Positions 39,587 to 53,662 of a DNA stretch of 64,000 nucleotides are shown piece by piece. Source of the DNA: Chaenocephalus aceratus. Taxonomy: Eukaryota; Chordata; Actinopteri; Perciformes; Channichthyidae. Each line of letters begins with the position of its first letter. Position 1 is the first letter of the stretch. The DNA lies in contig CM043807.1 in assembly GCA_023974075.1 (NCBI GenBank), positions 6,482,797-6,546,796 of the forward strand. Reading direction: 5' to 3'. The notes beneath the pieces were generated by a model, which did no database searches, was not told where the DNA came from, and worked only from the letters and a program-made list of their open reading frames with translations. The position numbers and the translations under genes were made by a program.

Positions 39587-39588
<2 letters not shown>
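39328..39588. repeat. GGGGAC-type fish repeat with telomere-like CCTAAC tract, inside CA arrays
   Basis: Runs from GGGGACATTACATTGACTTA to GTCCCCACAAGTATAGTAAT, a repeat I recognise as frequent in teleosts. It contains ACCCTAACCCTTACCCTAAC (about 39421-39460), which resembles vertebrate telomere sequence. Inverted GGGGACC / GTCCCC motifs recur. Both flanks are CA dinucleotide. Confidence 0.6.

Positions 39589-39589
<1 letters not shown>

Positions 39590-39675
<86 letters not shown>
39590..39675. repeat. (CA)n microsatellite
   Basis: About 86 bp, perfect. Confidence 0.97.
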
Positions 39676-39677
<2 letters not shown>

Positions 39678-42047
39678 TACACATGTCAATGTTTTCCCCT
39701 TGTATCTCTGTTTCTCAATTTTCACTGTGTTGTGCTCTTGTCTCGCTCCACTGGACATTAACCAAAGGAGGAATGATGGAGCAATTCTCAACGCACATCC
39801 AAACACACACACACACACCCATACTCATTCGCAGACAGGGCTTTTCCAGCGCTCTGCGGGGAGATAGAGTGGTGTGTTTGGTTCTGATAGGAGCAAAACA
39901 TCACGGAGTAAGAAAGAGAGAAAGAGAGAGAGATGGAGGGAGGCATAGGATTGTTTTTGTATTGGTCTTCCAGAAGGAAACTTGTTAGAGATTTTGGATA
40001 TATATAAAATAAACAACAGAACATTGAAGTTATTTTGTTTCACAAGTACCGAATCAATATTTCCTGCTGAGTTTAGTGCATATCTGTGCTGCTGTATTTG
40101 TAAAGGCAAACCCCTGCTAGAGGTGGGCTTTTACTATCGCGAACATTGAAAGGAAAAAACCTGTCCGATGATTTGCCCTCCAAATGTGTGATCACCAGGG
40201 TATATTCCAACCTGAGGAGTTCATTCCACATCTGTTTGAAGTATCCCAAGCCTCATTTAAAATGGGACCTGCTCTCCTATAGCTGTCGGCCTGTCGTGTG
40301 TCATATCTGAGGAGACCATATGTCGTCACAGTGGGGTTCACACACATCTGTGGGCACACACTGTACACACTCATACAGTGTTTGATCCCACTAGGTAAAG
40401 AGGCTACAAGGCAACCTTCAGTGTGTCCTCATATTGCTGTCATTGGTCCACAGGTTAAACATGTTGTAATTAAATACCTTTTAAGGCAAGGTTTTTGTGA
40501 TACAGTAGGATTGACAATAAAATGCTAAAGGCTGTTTGTGTTTGGTCATCAGTGACTTTAATATTGCACCTATATGTCCTTGACGTTGCTATCACATCAT
40601 TGCGTCTGTGCCTGCCTGTGTGCACTGTACATACAACAAACCAGCAGATGAAAAACAAAAAGCATTGTCTGTTTTGGTGTCCTGTTTCTACTGGTGTTGA
40701 TGATTTTGTTTCACACATGTTGTCATTGCAAATGAGACTGAGGCTGTGCAGACAGGGAAGCTAATCCAGGTTGGACGCAGGAACAAATGATCTGATATGG
40801 AAGGTCTCATTTGGCTCAGCACTGAGTGAAAAGTCTCTGGATTTTCATTCAGGGCACATTTAGGTCTCTCCTCAGTAAGTGGATGATTGCAGTCTTACCG
40901 TTTATGACGGGTGTATTCAGCTGATGCCATTGGCACAGTGACATCAGCGCTGCTCTCTTTATTTATCGGCCCCAGTGATTTCTTACTACTTCAACCCTTA
41001 CCCCACTCTCTTTCTGTGTCTTCCTGTGAAGACAGGCTAATTTAGTGGGAGCATTGAGATCATGGGGAGGAAGAAAACAAATGGACAAAAAAGGAGAAGA
41101 AGGAGAGAGGTGGACATGGAGAGAAAAGGGGGAGTTAGAGGAGGGGGGGGGCAGTGACTAAAAGAATGTTCTAACAAGCACATCTTTACTTTCTCTGACG
41201 GGGTTCCAGGAAGTCTTTGGACGACAAAGAAAGAGACGAGGAGAAGTACCGCTGAATGAACGACCTTGTGTTTCTCATGTTGGCTGACATCTCAGTAACT
41301 GCTATTCATCCTGTATAGTTTCAGAATGACCATTTAAAGACGCAGGGGGGTCAGCTGATTGGATATTTCAAATTTGTGCTATTCTTCTGGTTTACAATCT
41401 AAAGAAATAGGGGTAAAGACCCAAAATAATGTCCCGATGTTGATTGTAATTTGATATCCAGCTTTTGGTTAATATTGCTAATGCTGTTATGCTACACTCT
41501 TGAATCCTGTGAATGGCTAAACAATGTGACTTCAACGTTTATCAAGTGCGACTGTAATTGGGAGAGATTTGTGAACAACTCATAATTACGTTATTTTCAT
41601 ATATCACTGTTTGATCTTGTAATTCTATGCCACTTTTCAGTCTCTCTCTGTCTTCCTCCTCATCTCCAAGAGGCATATTAGATGACTTGCACACACACGG
41701 ACCCAAATACGGTGCCTACCATGAGTCATGCAGTGACTTCCAGAGTTCAGTCATCTGTCTTGTCTTGTCTGTTTAGCGAGCAGCTCTGTGATCGTGATGC
41801 ACTGCAGTGATCTGTGTGTTCGTGTGTCACTTCACTCCTTCTTCATTTGTCCCTCCACTTGTGTGTGTTCGTCTGCATGTGTCGGTGTATGTGCATGTAC
41901 TTTTGAGAAAGACTGTGTGTGTTAGTGTGCATATTGATGAATGCATGACTGTCAAGGTGTGTGAGTGTGTGTGGGTCGGCCATCCAGCATCCTCGCTGCG
42001 TCTTCCTGCGCAGTCGTGATAAGTCAGCACGTACAAGCGCACAAGCG
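39676..42047. other. Intronic DNA without recognised features
   Basis: No coding exon or transposon end recognised. The block 40860-41000 is non-repetitive and of balanced composition, a weak conserved-element candidate. Confidence 0.35.
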
Positions 42048-42083
42048 CGCACACACACACACACACACATACACACACACACA

Positions 42084-42124
<41 letters not shown>

Positions 42125-42145
42125 TCACTCACTCACTCACTCAAA
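42048..42145. repeat. (CA)n then (ACTC)n microsatellite
   Basis: CA repeats with two TACA breaks (42048-42120) followed by six ACTC units. Confidence 0.95.
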
Positions 42146-43012
42146 CACACTTTGGAATGCAGCACTGAAGAGGTAGCATTTTACACTTGAGAGTAAGAGA
42201 AAGAGAGAGTGCTGTTAGCCGGGATGAGTGGATAAAGGTGATATTTTCCTAGCCTTTCACCTTGGCTTCTTCATGTTCTCTCTCTCGTTAGATATACTCC
42301 TTCTCCCCTCACAAAGGTACCAGTTACTGTCCCCTTAGAAACGCACTCATACACACACTGGCTGTCGATAAGAGATGATTTACCAACTACGCTCTCTTTC
42401 AATTCCTTATTCACTCTATTCCTTTATACCTCTCTAAACATTGTCTCCTGTTTTTTTACACCTTAGTCTATATTTTCAGACAATTCAAAATGTCTATTTT
42501 ATATTCAACAGAGGTGAAGTGGCTCATCCTGGGATCTAAACGTTCTAAAGCCACATGAGGTCAGGTGTCAGACACATGTTTCCAAAAAGCACACACAGAG
42601 ATTTAATTCCGCTTGAAAATTACGATTTATTAAACTCCGGTTGACTTTCCAGAAAAAACAAATATTTCCAACATTGAAATGTCACTATTGTGATCAAGAA
42701 ATCGTCAAAAACAAGGTGGCAAAAAGAACGTCCTAAATAATGCGCAAACGTACTTAGTGTCTCGTCCATTTTTAGCCTCGCCTGACGTCGTTCATTCACA
42801 AAAAGTGTCCGTATCAAAACATAATTTTATATATAATGTATCACATAAATATCTTAACAGTTTTAAAAATAACATTTCATAATTGACGCTATAACTCAAA
42901 TATATTATATATAAATCTAAAAGCTGTTAATGGCTCCAACAAGAGGTGTGTAACAGACAGGCAGGCCAGGTTCACTTTGTGGATGTATCTGGATTTGTTT
43001 GTTCATTTAGAT

Positions 43013-43140
43013 TAGATTAGATTAAATTCAACTTTATTGTCATTGTGCAAAGTACAAGTACAAGCCAATGAAATGCAGTTAGTATCCAACCAGAAATGCA
43101 AGATGTGCTATATATAAATAAAAACAAGGAGCATATTATA
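43013..43140. repeat. Fish dispersed repeat (AACTTTATTGTCATTGTGCA)
   Basis: The phrase CAACTTTATTGTCATTGTGC followed by AGTACAAGTACAAGCCAATG is a familiar teleost interspersed repeat, probably a LINE-derived end, with a short AGATT tandem at its left side as tail. Confidence 0.5.
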
Positions 43141-45303
<2,163 letters not shown>

Positions 45304-47299
45304 TTGCTGCTACTGCTGCTGCAGCCCACAGTTTCCATGGTAACGTCCGAACCCATCTTGGTCTCTATGGTAACTTCTGGTTGGCACCCACAGAGGAAGA
45401 GAGAGATAGGGTGAAGATGTAGAAGTGAGGGATGGGAAAGAGAAAGAATAGAAGGACATTTATTGTTGATACAGAAAAATAAAGGGTTTAGGGACCTCCT
45501 AACTTTACCCTACGCCCAAAGAGGAGTTGCCAAATGTGCGTTTCCATCCACATCTTTTAATGCATTCTTTCCAATTGCCCTTTAAAATACCTTAGTTGAA
45601 AAGCTTAACATTTTCAATCTTGAAATGTAGCAAAAACTTTTTATCCATACAAGCAAAATGCAACATTATAATAAATGATAACTAACATGAAGCATGTGAC
45701 TTTTGCACACTGAAGTTCCTGCTCTGCTGAAGGGACATTACAGTGGGGCAGATTCAAACAGTCCACACTCCACATTGTTCTGATCTCAACTTAAAGGTCA
45801 CCTATTATGCAATACAATTATGTGTCCCCTCTGCGTTAAGACATTCTGACATTTTCAGGAACAAATGTGTCCTGATCCATTTATATAAAAACCTGTCTGA
45901 AAATGAGCTGATCAGATTTGTTTGGCTTGTGTAACCATTAGCCAATCACCAACCAAGGTAACCCCCCCCCCCCCACCTTATCACCTGAATCTCCTCCCAG
46001 AGTATGGAGCTAATTTCCTGCCATAACTCCACAAACAAACAAAACAAGTTGTACAAATGTAGTTAGCAAATACAAAACACCATCTACAAACTAATGTATT
46101 TATTTTTGCAAATAAAAAAACGTATCTATCAAACAAACACATAACACTACAACACTTTTTCTTCAAAAGTCACGTGAGTCACGTGACTTTTGGCAGTAAT
46201 ATTCCGCCGTGGTTGTGCTCAGGATTTTCTCACAAATGTACACATACACACTCACACATGCTCCACGGCAGCAGGGAGCGCTACTGAGTCCATTTGGACT
46301 GCGGGAGGTTGAGCAGAGCATGGAACAGCCCCTGCCAGTCTGATGACAGCAGTGTTTTTCTAGCGATCCGATACCAGACTAACAATAGGCCTATGTTAAA
46401 TATCTCTCATTGTCTGGCCTGAGAGAAATTAACCTATGCTTTAAAGGGAAAGTCTGATATCTTTTTATAAAAAATGGGGGAAATTCTTACAGTTTTAGAA
46501 AATAACTAGATATGACTTTGGCGATGTATATGCTAGATATGATTGGATGTGATGAAGCTTCTTGTCTAGCAGCTTTGTAACCTAATGTTGAATTTGTGTT
46601 ATTCTACATTTTGACACCAAGATTTTCTGATTTTTACTGCAAATGTATATCGGTTATCAGTCTCCTTGATTACTAATAATCGGTATCGGTATCGGCCTTG
46701 AAAAAGCCATATCGGTCGATCCCCAGGCCATTTACATATTTTTTACAATTTATGTTGTTTTGAGTTTTCTCTTTTGAATTATGCTAACAGCATCTGTATA
46801 TTTTTGTATTTTATTTATTTAAGTATTACTTTTTTTCTTGTTTATTGTATTTATTTGTCTTTCTTCTCTTGGGGATTATGTGTTTGTGTAATGTCTTTTG
46901 CTGAAAGAAAAAAATCCAACAGAAGAGTTTGTTGTTGTTTCTGGTGAAAAATGTTAAACACAAGTTACTGTTTTATACGGTGGCCCTGAAGTGCAAGACA
47001 CCACAGCATTTCACAAAACGCCAAAAAGTTAGTCAGCCACCAATTGTGCAAGTTCTTCCACTTAAAAAGATGAGAGAGGCCTGTAATTTTCATCCTAGGT
47101 ATACCTCAACTATGAGAGACAAAATGAGGGGAAAAAATCCAGAAAATCACATTGTCTGATTTTTAAAGAATTTATTTGCAAATTATGGTGGAAAATAAGT
47201 ATTTGGTCAATAACAAAAGTTCATCTCAATACTTTGTTTGTATACCCTTTGTTGGCAATGACAGAGGTCAAACGTTTTCTGCAAGTCTTCACAAGGTTT

Positions 47300-48036
47300 T
47301 CACACACTGTAGCTGGTATTTTGGGGCTGTCGCTGGGCAACACGGACTTTCAACTCCCTCCAAAGATTTTCTATGGGGTTGAGATCTGGAGACTGGCTAG
47401 GCCACTCCAGGACCTTGAAATGCTTCTTACGAAGCCACTCCTTCGTTGCCCGGGCGGTGTGTTTGGGATCATTGTCATGCTGAAAGACCCAGCCACGTTT
47501 CATCTTCAATGCCCTTGCTGATGGAAGGAGGTTGTCACTCAAAATCTCACGATACATGGCCCCATTCATTCTTTCCTTTACACAGATCAGTCGTCCTGGT
47601 CCCTTTGCAGAAAAACAGCCCCAAAGCATGATGTTTCCACCCCCATGATTCACAGTAGGTATGGTGTTCTTTGGATGCAACTCAGCATTCTTTCTCCTCC
47701 AAACACGTTTGGTTGAGTTTTTACCAAAAAGTTCTATTTTGGTTTCATCTGACCATATGACATTCTCCCAATCCTCTTCTGGATCATCTAAATGCTCTCT
47801 AGCAAACTTCAGACGGGCCTGGACATGTACTGGCTTAAGCAGCCGGACACGTCTGGCACTGCAGGATTTGAGTCCCTGGCGGCGTAGTGTGTTACTGATG
47901 GTAGCCTTTGTTACTTTGGTCCCAGCTCTCTGCAGGTCATTGACTAGGTCCCCCCGTGTGGTTCTGGGATCATTTTGACCCCACGGGGTGAGATCTTGCG
48001 TGGAGCCCCAGATCGAGGGAGATTATCAGTGGTCTT
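47300..48036 (-). pseudogene. Tc1 transposase, catalytic part
   Basis: The catalytic portion of a Tc1 DD34E transposase, which cuts and pastes the element at TA sites. The clean 3' block (47680-47300) reads [20 protein letters not shown], then [20 protein letters not shown] with the second catalytic Asp, and [20 protein letters not shown] with the catalytic Glu (spacing 34). Upstream sequence up to 48036 reads further transposase residues, including the region around the first Asp. The normal C terminus after QPQN is lost to a small deletion. Not functional. Confidence 0.85.
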
Positions 48037-48041
48037 GTATG

Positions 48042-49487
48042 CAGTGTGCGAAAAGGTACACGTCCCACCGTCCGGGACGTGTTATTTACAATATCGGACA
48101 AGTAGATCTTTCAATTGACTTGTCCGGCGGACAAGTGACGTTTTTCGACCTGATTTATTGACAAATTATTGATACATTCAGTTTACAAAAGGCAGAACTC
48201 ATTCGCAAATTGTACGTGTCCGCCATTGTTCGTTTAGAAGTGTTAGTTTCGGTTCTGCTTGTCGATTCCTAAGGAAATGCATCTCGCCGCTTTCTGTACA
48301 GTTAGACGGGGGCGGAGCGGGGCGGGAAGTGTAGCACAGTGGCAGGCTTGGGAAGCAACACTCGGTTCCGAGTAGGAACAAATAACAATTTTTCCGGTAC
48401 CGGGATTAATAAGAGTTGTGAGGACAGGAGGCGAGGCCGAGCCCCGCGGACTGCAGCTCTCTCTATGCTCCGTATCAGCTGATCGCTGCTCGGTGCGGCT
48501 CAGCGTCTCTCTCTCTCTCTTTCTACACACAGCGGATCCGCTGCCCGTTTAACAGCCTCATCTTTGTCAAACTTTCTTATGTTCTTTCTCTAACACGTAA
48601 TGAAGGTTATTAAGCGTTTTAACTCCTGTGTTGTTAATATTAACCACCATTTCCTTTATGAAGTGAAGCAGCCTCCCTGTCTGTCCTTGCGCTGTCCTCA
48701 CATCCCCGGACCCCCAGACTCGGAGGAGCAGGATGTCAGTATTGTTTATGAAGCAGGGTATAGAAAGTACATTATGGAAATGAAAATACTATTTCTTTAC
48801 TTTTACAAACAGTGAGCAGCTGCAGCATGTGTATTGCAGGACGTGTGTAAGCGTGCAAGCGTCTTTGCGTTGTAGAAAAGCGCTAGGCCTATAGGCTATA
48901 AATATAATGTATTATTATTATTATTATTATTATTAGGTTATGTCCTATGTGTTGGACATGTGTGGTTGGACTCTGTCTCACAGGCAGTGTAACATCAGAG
49001 GAGACTGGGCCAATTGTACATTCTCAAACTGCACCACTTAGAACTAACTAAACAATGCAGAGATTATTTTTATATAATTGTATTCAATAACCGTAAGAAA
49101 TTAAACAGTATGTGATTTGTAAATAGGAATACAGATTTGACTTAATGTTTTCATAAATATATTTTTCTCCCAGTTTGTCATGGGACTTATTTTTACCCTC
49201 TCAAAGAACCGGAACCGAAAATAACCGGAATCGAAAAGCAGAACCGGAATCGTTAAAATCCAAACGATACCCAACCCTATGTGTGATGCAGTAAAATCTC
49301 ACTTCTCACTTACGTTAGCGGTGTCATAAAAACCGTGGGAAAATGTAAAATACGATGACGAAGAAGAAGATTCCAGTGGCCCCAATTTTTGTCCATTCTG
49401 GACAAGTGAAAAATGTATTCGGACAAGTACATTTCCAAACTCACTTGTCCATGGACAAGTACTCTCTAAAAACTTTTTCTCACACTG
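48042..49487. mobile_element. hAT-like element with 5-bp duplication GTATG, inserted in the Tc1 gene
   Basis: The left end CAGTGTGCGAAAAGGTAC and right end (reverse complement) CAGTGTGAGAAAAAGTTTT are inverted repeats. GTATG is duplicated at 48037-48041 and 49488-49492, and removing the insert plus one GTATG restores continuity of the Tc1 reading. Subterminal GGACAAGT / ACTTGTCC motifs occur at both ends. A GAACCGGAAT-rich segment near 49205-49280, ending in CCCAACCCTA, looks like the end of a further nested hAT repeat. A short ATT run is at 48910-48935. No transposase recognised. Confidence 0.78.
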
Positions 49488-49634
49488 GTATGTCTTCCAT
49501 TTTCTAATAATTGCTCCCACAGTTGATTTCTTCACACCAAGCTGCTTACCTATTGCAGATTCAGTCTTCCCAGCCTGGTGCAGGTCTACAATTTTGTTTC
49601 TGGTGTCCTTTGACAGCTCTTTGGTCTTGGCCAT
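49488..49634 (-). pseudogene. Tc1 transposase, N-terminal HTH part
   Basis: The minus frame from ATG 49634 reads [20 protein letters not shown], then [20 protein letters not shown] and KWKTY, the paired-like helix-turn-helix that binds Tc1 terminal repeats. At KWKTY the frame runs into the inserted hAT-like element and continues only as unrelated sequence. The remaining transposase lies beyond the insertion (47300-48036). Confidence 0.88.
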
Positions 49635-50819
49635 AGTGGAGTTTGGAGTGTGACTGTTTGAGGTTGTGGACAGGTGTCTTTTATACTGATAACAAGTTCA
49701 AACAGGTGCCATTAATACAGTTAACAAGTGGAGGACAGAGGAGGCTCTTAAAGAAGAAGTTACAGGTCTGTGAGAGCCAGAAATCTTGTTTGTTTGTAGG
49801 TGACCAAATACTTATTTTACCGAGGAATTTACCAATTAATTCATTAAAAATCCTACAATGTGATTTCCTGGATTATTTCCCCCCATTCTGTCTCTCATAG
49901 TTGAAGTGTACCTAGGATGAAAATTACAGGCCTCTCTCATCTTTTTAAGTAGGAGAACTTGCACAATTGGTGGCTGACTAAATACTTTTTTGCCCCACTG
50001 TATATCTTTATATATAAAAATGTGGCTTTTGCCCACCAGTGATCAGTGGAGGAATGAGTGTATACACTGAGTTCTCCTACGGAACCAACATGAAATGTGC
50101 CTAGCTTGGTGTAAACTAGCTCCTGCAGTCTGCTCATACTCATGAAACAGTAACTTAGTTGAGTTAACATTGGCTTTTTCACCAGAAAAAACAACAAACT
50201 CACTTGTTGGCCGCTCATTGTTAAATGAGGTCCGGTATCAGATCGCTGGATTGCTAGAAACACCGCTGTCATCAGACTGGCAAGGGCTGTTCCATGCTCT
50301 GCTCAACCTCCCGCCAGGTCACGTGAGTCATGTGACTTTTGGCAGTAACTTAAGAAGAAAAAGTTTTCTGAATTTGTCTCTGAAACATGATTTATTAGAA
50401 AAATGTTATGTGTATTTTTGATAGATACGTTTTTTATTTGCAAAACTAAATGCATTAGTTTGTAGATGGTGTTTTATATTTGCTAACCACACTGTGTTTG
50501 TTAGTGAATCATAAGGCATTTGTAAAACTTGTTTAGTTTGTTTGTGGAGTTATGGCAGTAAATTAGCTCCATACTAGAGCACCATTATGTTCCTTTTAAG
50601 CAAATATCTCTCAGAGGGGCGTGGGGAGTGGCTCCTTATTTTCATCTAAAGTAACAGACAGAGAATCAGCTCATTTGAATCAGGGCTGAAACAGAGGGGA
50701 TTATGGGAAGCTACAATGATCTGTTTGGTATTTCGAGCAAAACACTTCAGAGACAGGTTTTGTATATATCTGAGACCTATAATATACTGATGAAAAACAG
50801 TATAATAGGGGACCTTTAA

Positions 50820-51359
50820 GACCCTCACAAACCAATCCGACGGACGGCCAAATCTGTCGTTCCCGTTTTTGCTTTGTGTCCCGCACTGTTGGCACAAGTC
50901 AACCCTTGAGAGAAATGTTGGCCTGTCTGACTTCTTTTGAGAAATGCCTCCCAGAGCTAGCGATTATGTTGCATAAAATAATAACAGGTAGAAATAATGG
51001 CAAACCTTACAATAATAAGTTGTAAAGCCCTTAATGCTTCCGTGTGTTTGTTCTCTATCCACTTGTCTAACAGTGACTGTATGTGACTTCCTTCACCACA
51101 GTTGCATTAGCCTGCTAGAACATACACTAGCAATGTGCACATCTCCTGACCCTTTTATTCACTTTTAATGTGGTTTCTGCATCTGAATAAATCATTAGCG
51201 GATGTTGGCAGTGTGTCACTGTGTAGTTGTACAGAAATGTTTCCTGTCTAAGCAGGAAAATTAAGATTTATTGTGGCATCCTTCTGTTTACACTGCAATG
51301 AGGAGTTGTGCAGCATGTCTGTATTGAGCATTAAAGGAACATACACTAAATGCACACAC

Positions 51360-51361
<2 letters not shown>
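50820..51361. other. Intronic DNA without recognised features
   Basis: No transposon ends or exons recognised. Confidence 0.35.

Positions 51362-51412
<51 letters not shown>
51362..51412. repeat. (CA)n microsatellite
   Basis: About 51 bp of perfect CA. Confidence 0.96.
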
Positions 51413-51413
<1 letters not shown>

Positions 51414-52053
51414 AAGCACACACTACAATGTGTCTGTACAATTTGTGGCAGCTTTATGGCTAATCCTGTTTTACAGCACACACACATAAAGAAGGTCATG
51501 GCGAATGGAAACATTGTCCGCTGTATGGTAGGATGTCGATACCATAATCTGATTGGCCTAGTTGATGGATAGACGGTTTGGTTGACCTATCACAGATAAC
51601 TGAATTATTGCCCCCACATACTCACCTTTCTGTCATTCTGTCTGCCTCCCTCTGTCTCTTTAGTCTGCCTCTCTTCCTCTCATCCATCCTCCTCTTCTCT
51701 CACTCTCTCATCTTTTCTCTCTCTTTGCTCTCCAGTGGCTAACCAGATTAGCCGTGCCCCTTATGGATTGTGCCCTTTATGGGTCTGTATGAACGGAAGG
51801 AAAGGAGGCAGAGAAGTGTATCTGTGTGTGTGCTTGTGTCAGGGTGAGCTGTTCCTACCAGATGTTTTTCTCTGTTTTATTCTTCTGAGCGCCGCACTGT
51901 CTGCCTGTCACCGGCAGATACACAGCCTGGGAGTGTGTGTCCATGTGTGTGTGTGTGTGTGTGTGTTCGAGAGGGAGAAACATGAAGAGCTTTTGTGTAT
52001 TTGAGAGGGAGGATAAGTGTGTATGTGCCTTTTTTAGATTAATTACTTCCGCA
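51413..52053. other. Intronic DNA with pyrimidine-rich tract
   Basis: A CT-rich stretch (51630-51735) and a short GT run (51940-51966); no exon recognised. Confidence 0.35.
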
Positions 52054-52056
52054 TAA

Positions 52057-52660
52057 GGCGCTTTCACACCGGAGTACTTTTCCCCGTACTTTTCCCTTTT
52101 GGTTCCGATAGTTCCTGGGATTTTGCGTTCACACCAAAAAGAGAACTTAGTTCATGAGAACGTTTCTCCCTTTTTAGTCCCTGCTAGAGAGCAGGTACTT
52201 TCCTGGGGAGAAAAAAGTTCCAATTACTGATTGGTTGGGCGAATTGCAAACCACGCCCCGTAAAACTCGGAAAACTTTTTCGAAGCCGCCATTGTATTTG
52301 CTGGCATTAGCATTAGCCCCGCCCACCAACGGAGAGAGAATAATTTATGACAACACAAAAAAAAACATTGGAGCGGTGGAGTGATGAGGAGGTGTCGGCG
52401 TTCAGGCGATTTACTCGGAAGGCTTCAGTCCCCAACTCCGGGGACTTCCGGCCGGGAACTTCGGGTGGTAGTATACACCGTGAAGTGGTTTGCGGCCTGC
52501 CAGTAAACCCAAAGCAGAAGAAGAAGTGACGTCAGCGGCTTCATTTGCGTAATCTTCCCTCGGGGAACTTATTCCGGTGTGAACACGATGGGCTCTTAGT
52601 TCCATCGGGGTACTAAGTGCTGGGAACTAAGTACGGCAAAGTACTTGGTGTGAAAGCGGC
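52057..52660 (+). mobile_element. PIF/Harbinger MITE with TAA duplication and Myb-like start
   Basis: The left end GGCGCTTTCACACCGGAGTA and right end (reverse complement) GCCGCTTTCACACCAAGTAC form inverted repeats with TAA at 52054-52056 and 52661-52663. A + frame at 52347-52529 begins with KTLERWSDEEVSAF, which resembles the Trp-containing start of the Myb/SANT-like DNA-binding protein encoded by autonomous Harbingers. The last 16 bases of the right end are repeated just outside it (52664-52680). Confidence 0.8.
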
Positions 52661-52673
52661 TAATGGTGTGAAA

Positions 52674-52727
52674 GCGGCTAGAGACTGCTAATAGTGTGCT
52701 CCAGCACTATTAGCAGTCTATAGCCGC
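52674..52727. repeat. Inverted repeat, 23-bp arms, 8-nt loop
   Basis: The left arm GCGGCTAGAGACTGCTAATA (continuing GTG) pairs with the right arm 52705-52727 at 22 of 23 positions around the loop TGCTCCAG. It directly follows the Harbinger MITE and shares its GCGGCTA end motif. Confidence 0.88.
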
Positions 52728-53593
52728 TGCAGAATGAATAATGATTATAAATACAATGAATTTGCCAGGGTCTGAAGCAGAGATAAAAAGAGAAGACAGG
52801 TTCTTAATGTTGAAATCTTGCCTCCTTAGATACTTCTTTGCCAATGAGGCAACCTGGATGGCCTTGAATTGAAATGAGAGGTGAGAGCGACACAGTCAAG
52901 AAGCAAAAACTATTTTCAGACAGCTTTCTGAGCAGCCCATTCAGGTGCAGAATTCTCAGCCCAAAAATCAACTCGCCTTTCAACTTGTCTGTCTTTCAAA
53001 CTGTGCAAATCCTCCGTATTATTATTCATGTCCTTCCCTCTACTGTCAAGCTTCTCGAGTGTGGGAAAAACACTTCCAAATCACAGTGTGTATGATAATC
53101 ACATCATTAAGAACAAAAAATCAAAGCGTGGTTCTTTTATCAATGAATCCTAAAGTTGTACTGCGTTGTCAGCTGCTGAAAATCCAACTGAAATAACCAC
53201 AATTCTAACCCTTCGTTGTTAGAGGTTACACACTGAAACCACAGCTACCGTTTCTAGACGGTGGCCACATGATGACTGATTCCCATGGCCCAACATTTGT
53301 GTGTGTCTAATGATATTTCGACAATATTTCATCATGCTGAGAAAGATGTTTGTTTAGCTGGACCCACTTTGGCCTCACATCAGCCTTAACAGCAAATACT
53401 AACACAGCGTATCCAACACTAACATGGCCTTTAAACTTTAATAACACGTTTTTACTACTGAACATGGATCATTAAGAAAAATAGATTTGGATAAATTCAA
53501 CTCCATGTTAAATGGTCAGCATTTTAAATGGCTAGTCACACCAGGAAATATTATCTTAGAATAATAAGGGCATTTTATGCTCCAAATATCTGG
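52728..53593. other. Intronic DNA without recognised features
   Basis: No repeat ends or exons recognised. Confidence 0.35.
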
Positions 53594-53662
53594 AAATATC
53601 TTGTAAAGCCCTTTGAATGGCCTTGTGTTGAAAGGTGCTATATAAATAAACTTGCCTTGCCT
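53594..53662 (+). repeat. L2-type LINE 3' end
   Basis: TTGTAAAGCCCTTTGAATGG, then GGTGCTATATAAATAAACTT and a CTTGCCTTGCC tail match the 3' end typical of vertebrate L2-like LINEs. The coding part is absent. Confidence 0.6.

Larger units (their letters stand above)
47021..50000 (-). mobile_element. Tc1/mariner element, split by a later insertion
   Basis: The right end TTTTTTGCCCCACTG abuts TA (50001-50002), the Tc1 target dinucleotide. The left and right ends share inverted sequence (TAGTCAGCCACCAATTGTGC near 47030 and its complement near 49965). The minus strand encodes a Tc1-type transposase in two blocks separated by a 1446-bp insertion (48042-49487). The first bases of the left terminus are diverged. 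Confidence 0.88.
45795..50815. mobile_element. TTAA-type element with ~600-bp inverted arms, hosting nested transposons
   Basis: It is flanked by TTAA (45791-45794 and 50816-50819). The left end AGGTCACCTATTATGC and right end (reverse complement) AGGTCCCCTATTATAC agree. The arms remain complementary far inward: for example CATCTACAAACTAATG (46080 region) pairs with the GTAGATGGTG region near 50465, GTCACGTGAGTCACGTGACT (46170) with 50319-50339, and CATGGAACAGCCCCTGCCAG (46320) with 50280-50300. Arms run about 45795-46395 and 50220-50815. The centre holds a Tc1 element (47021-50000), itself interrupted. Confidence 0.8.
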
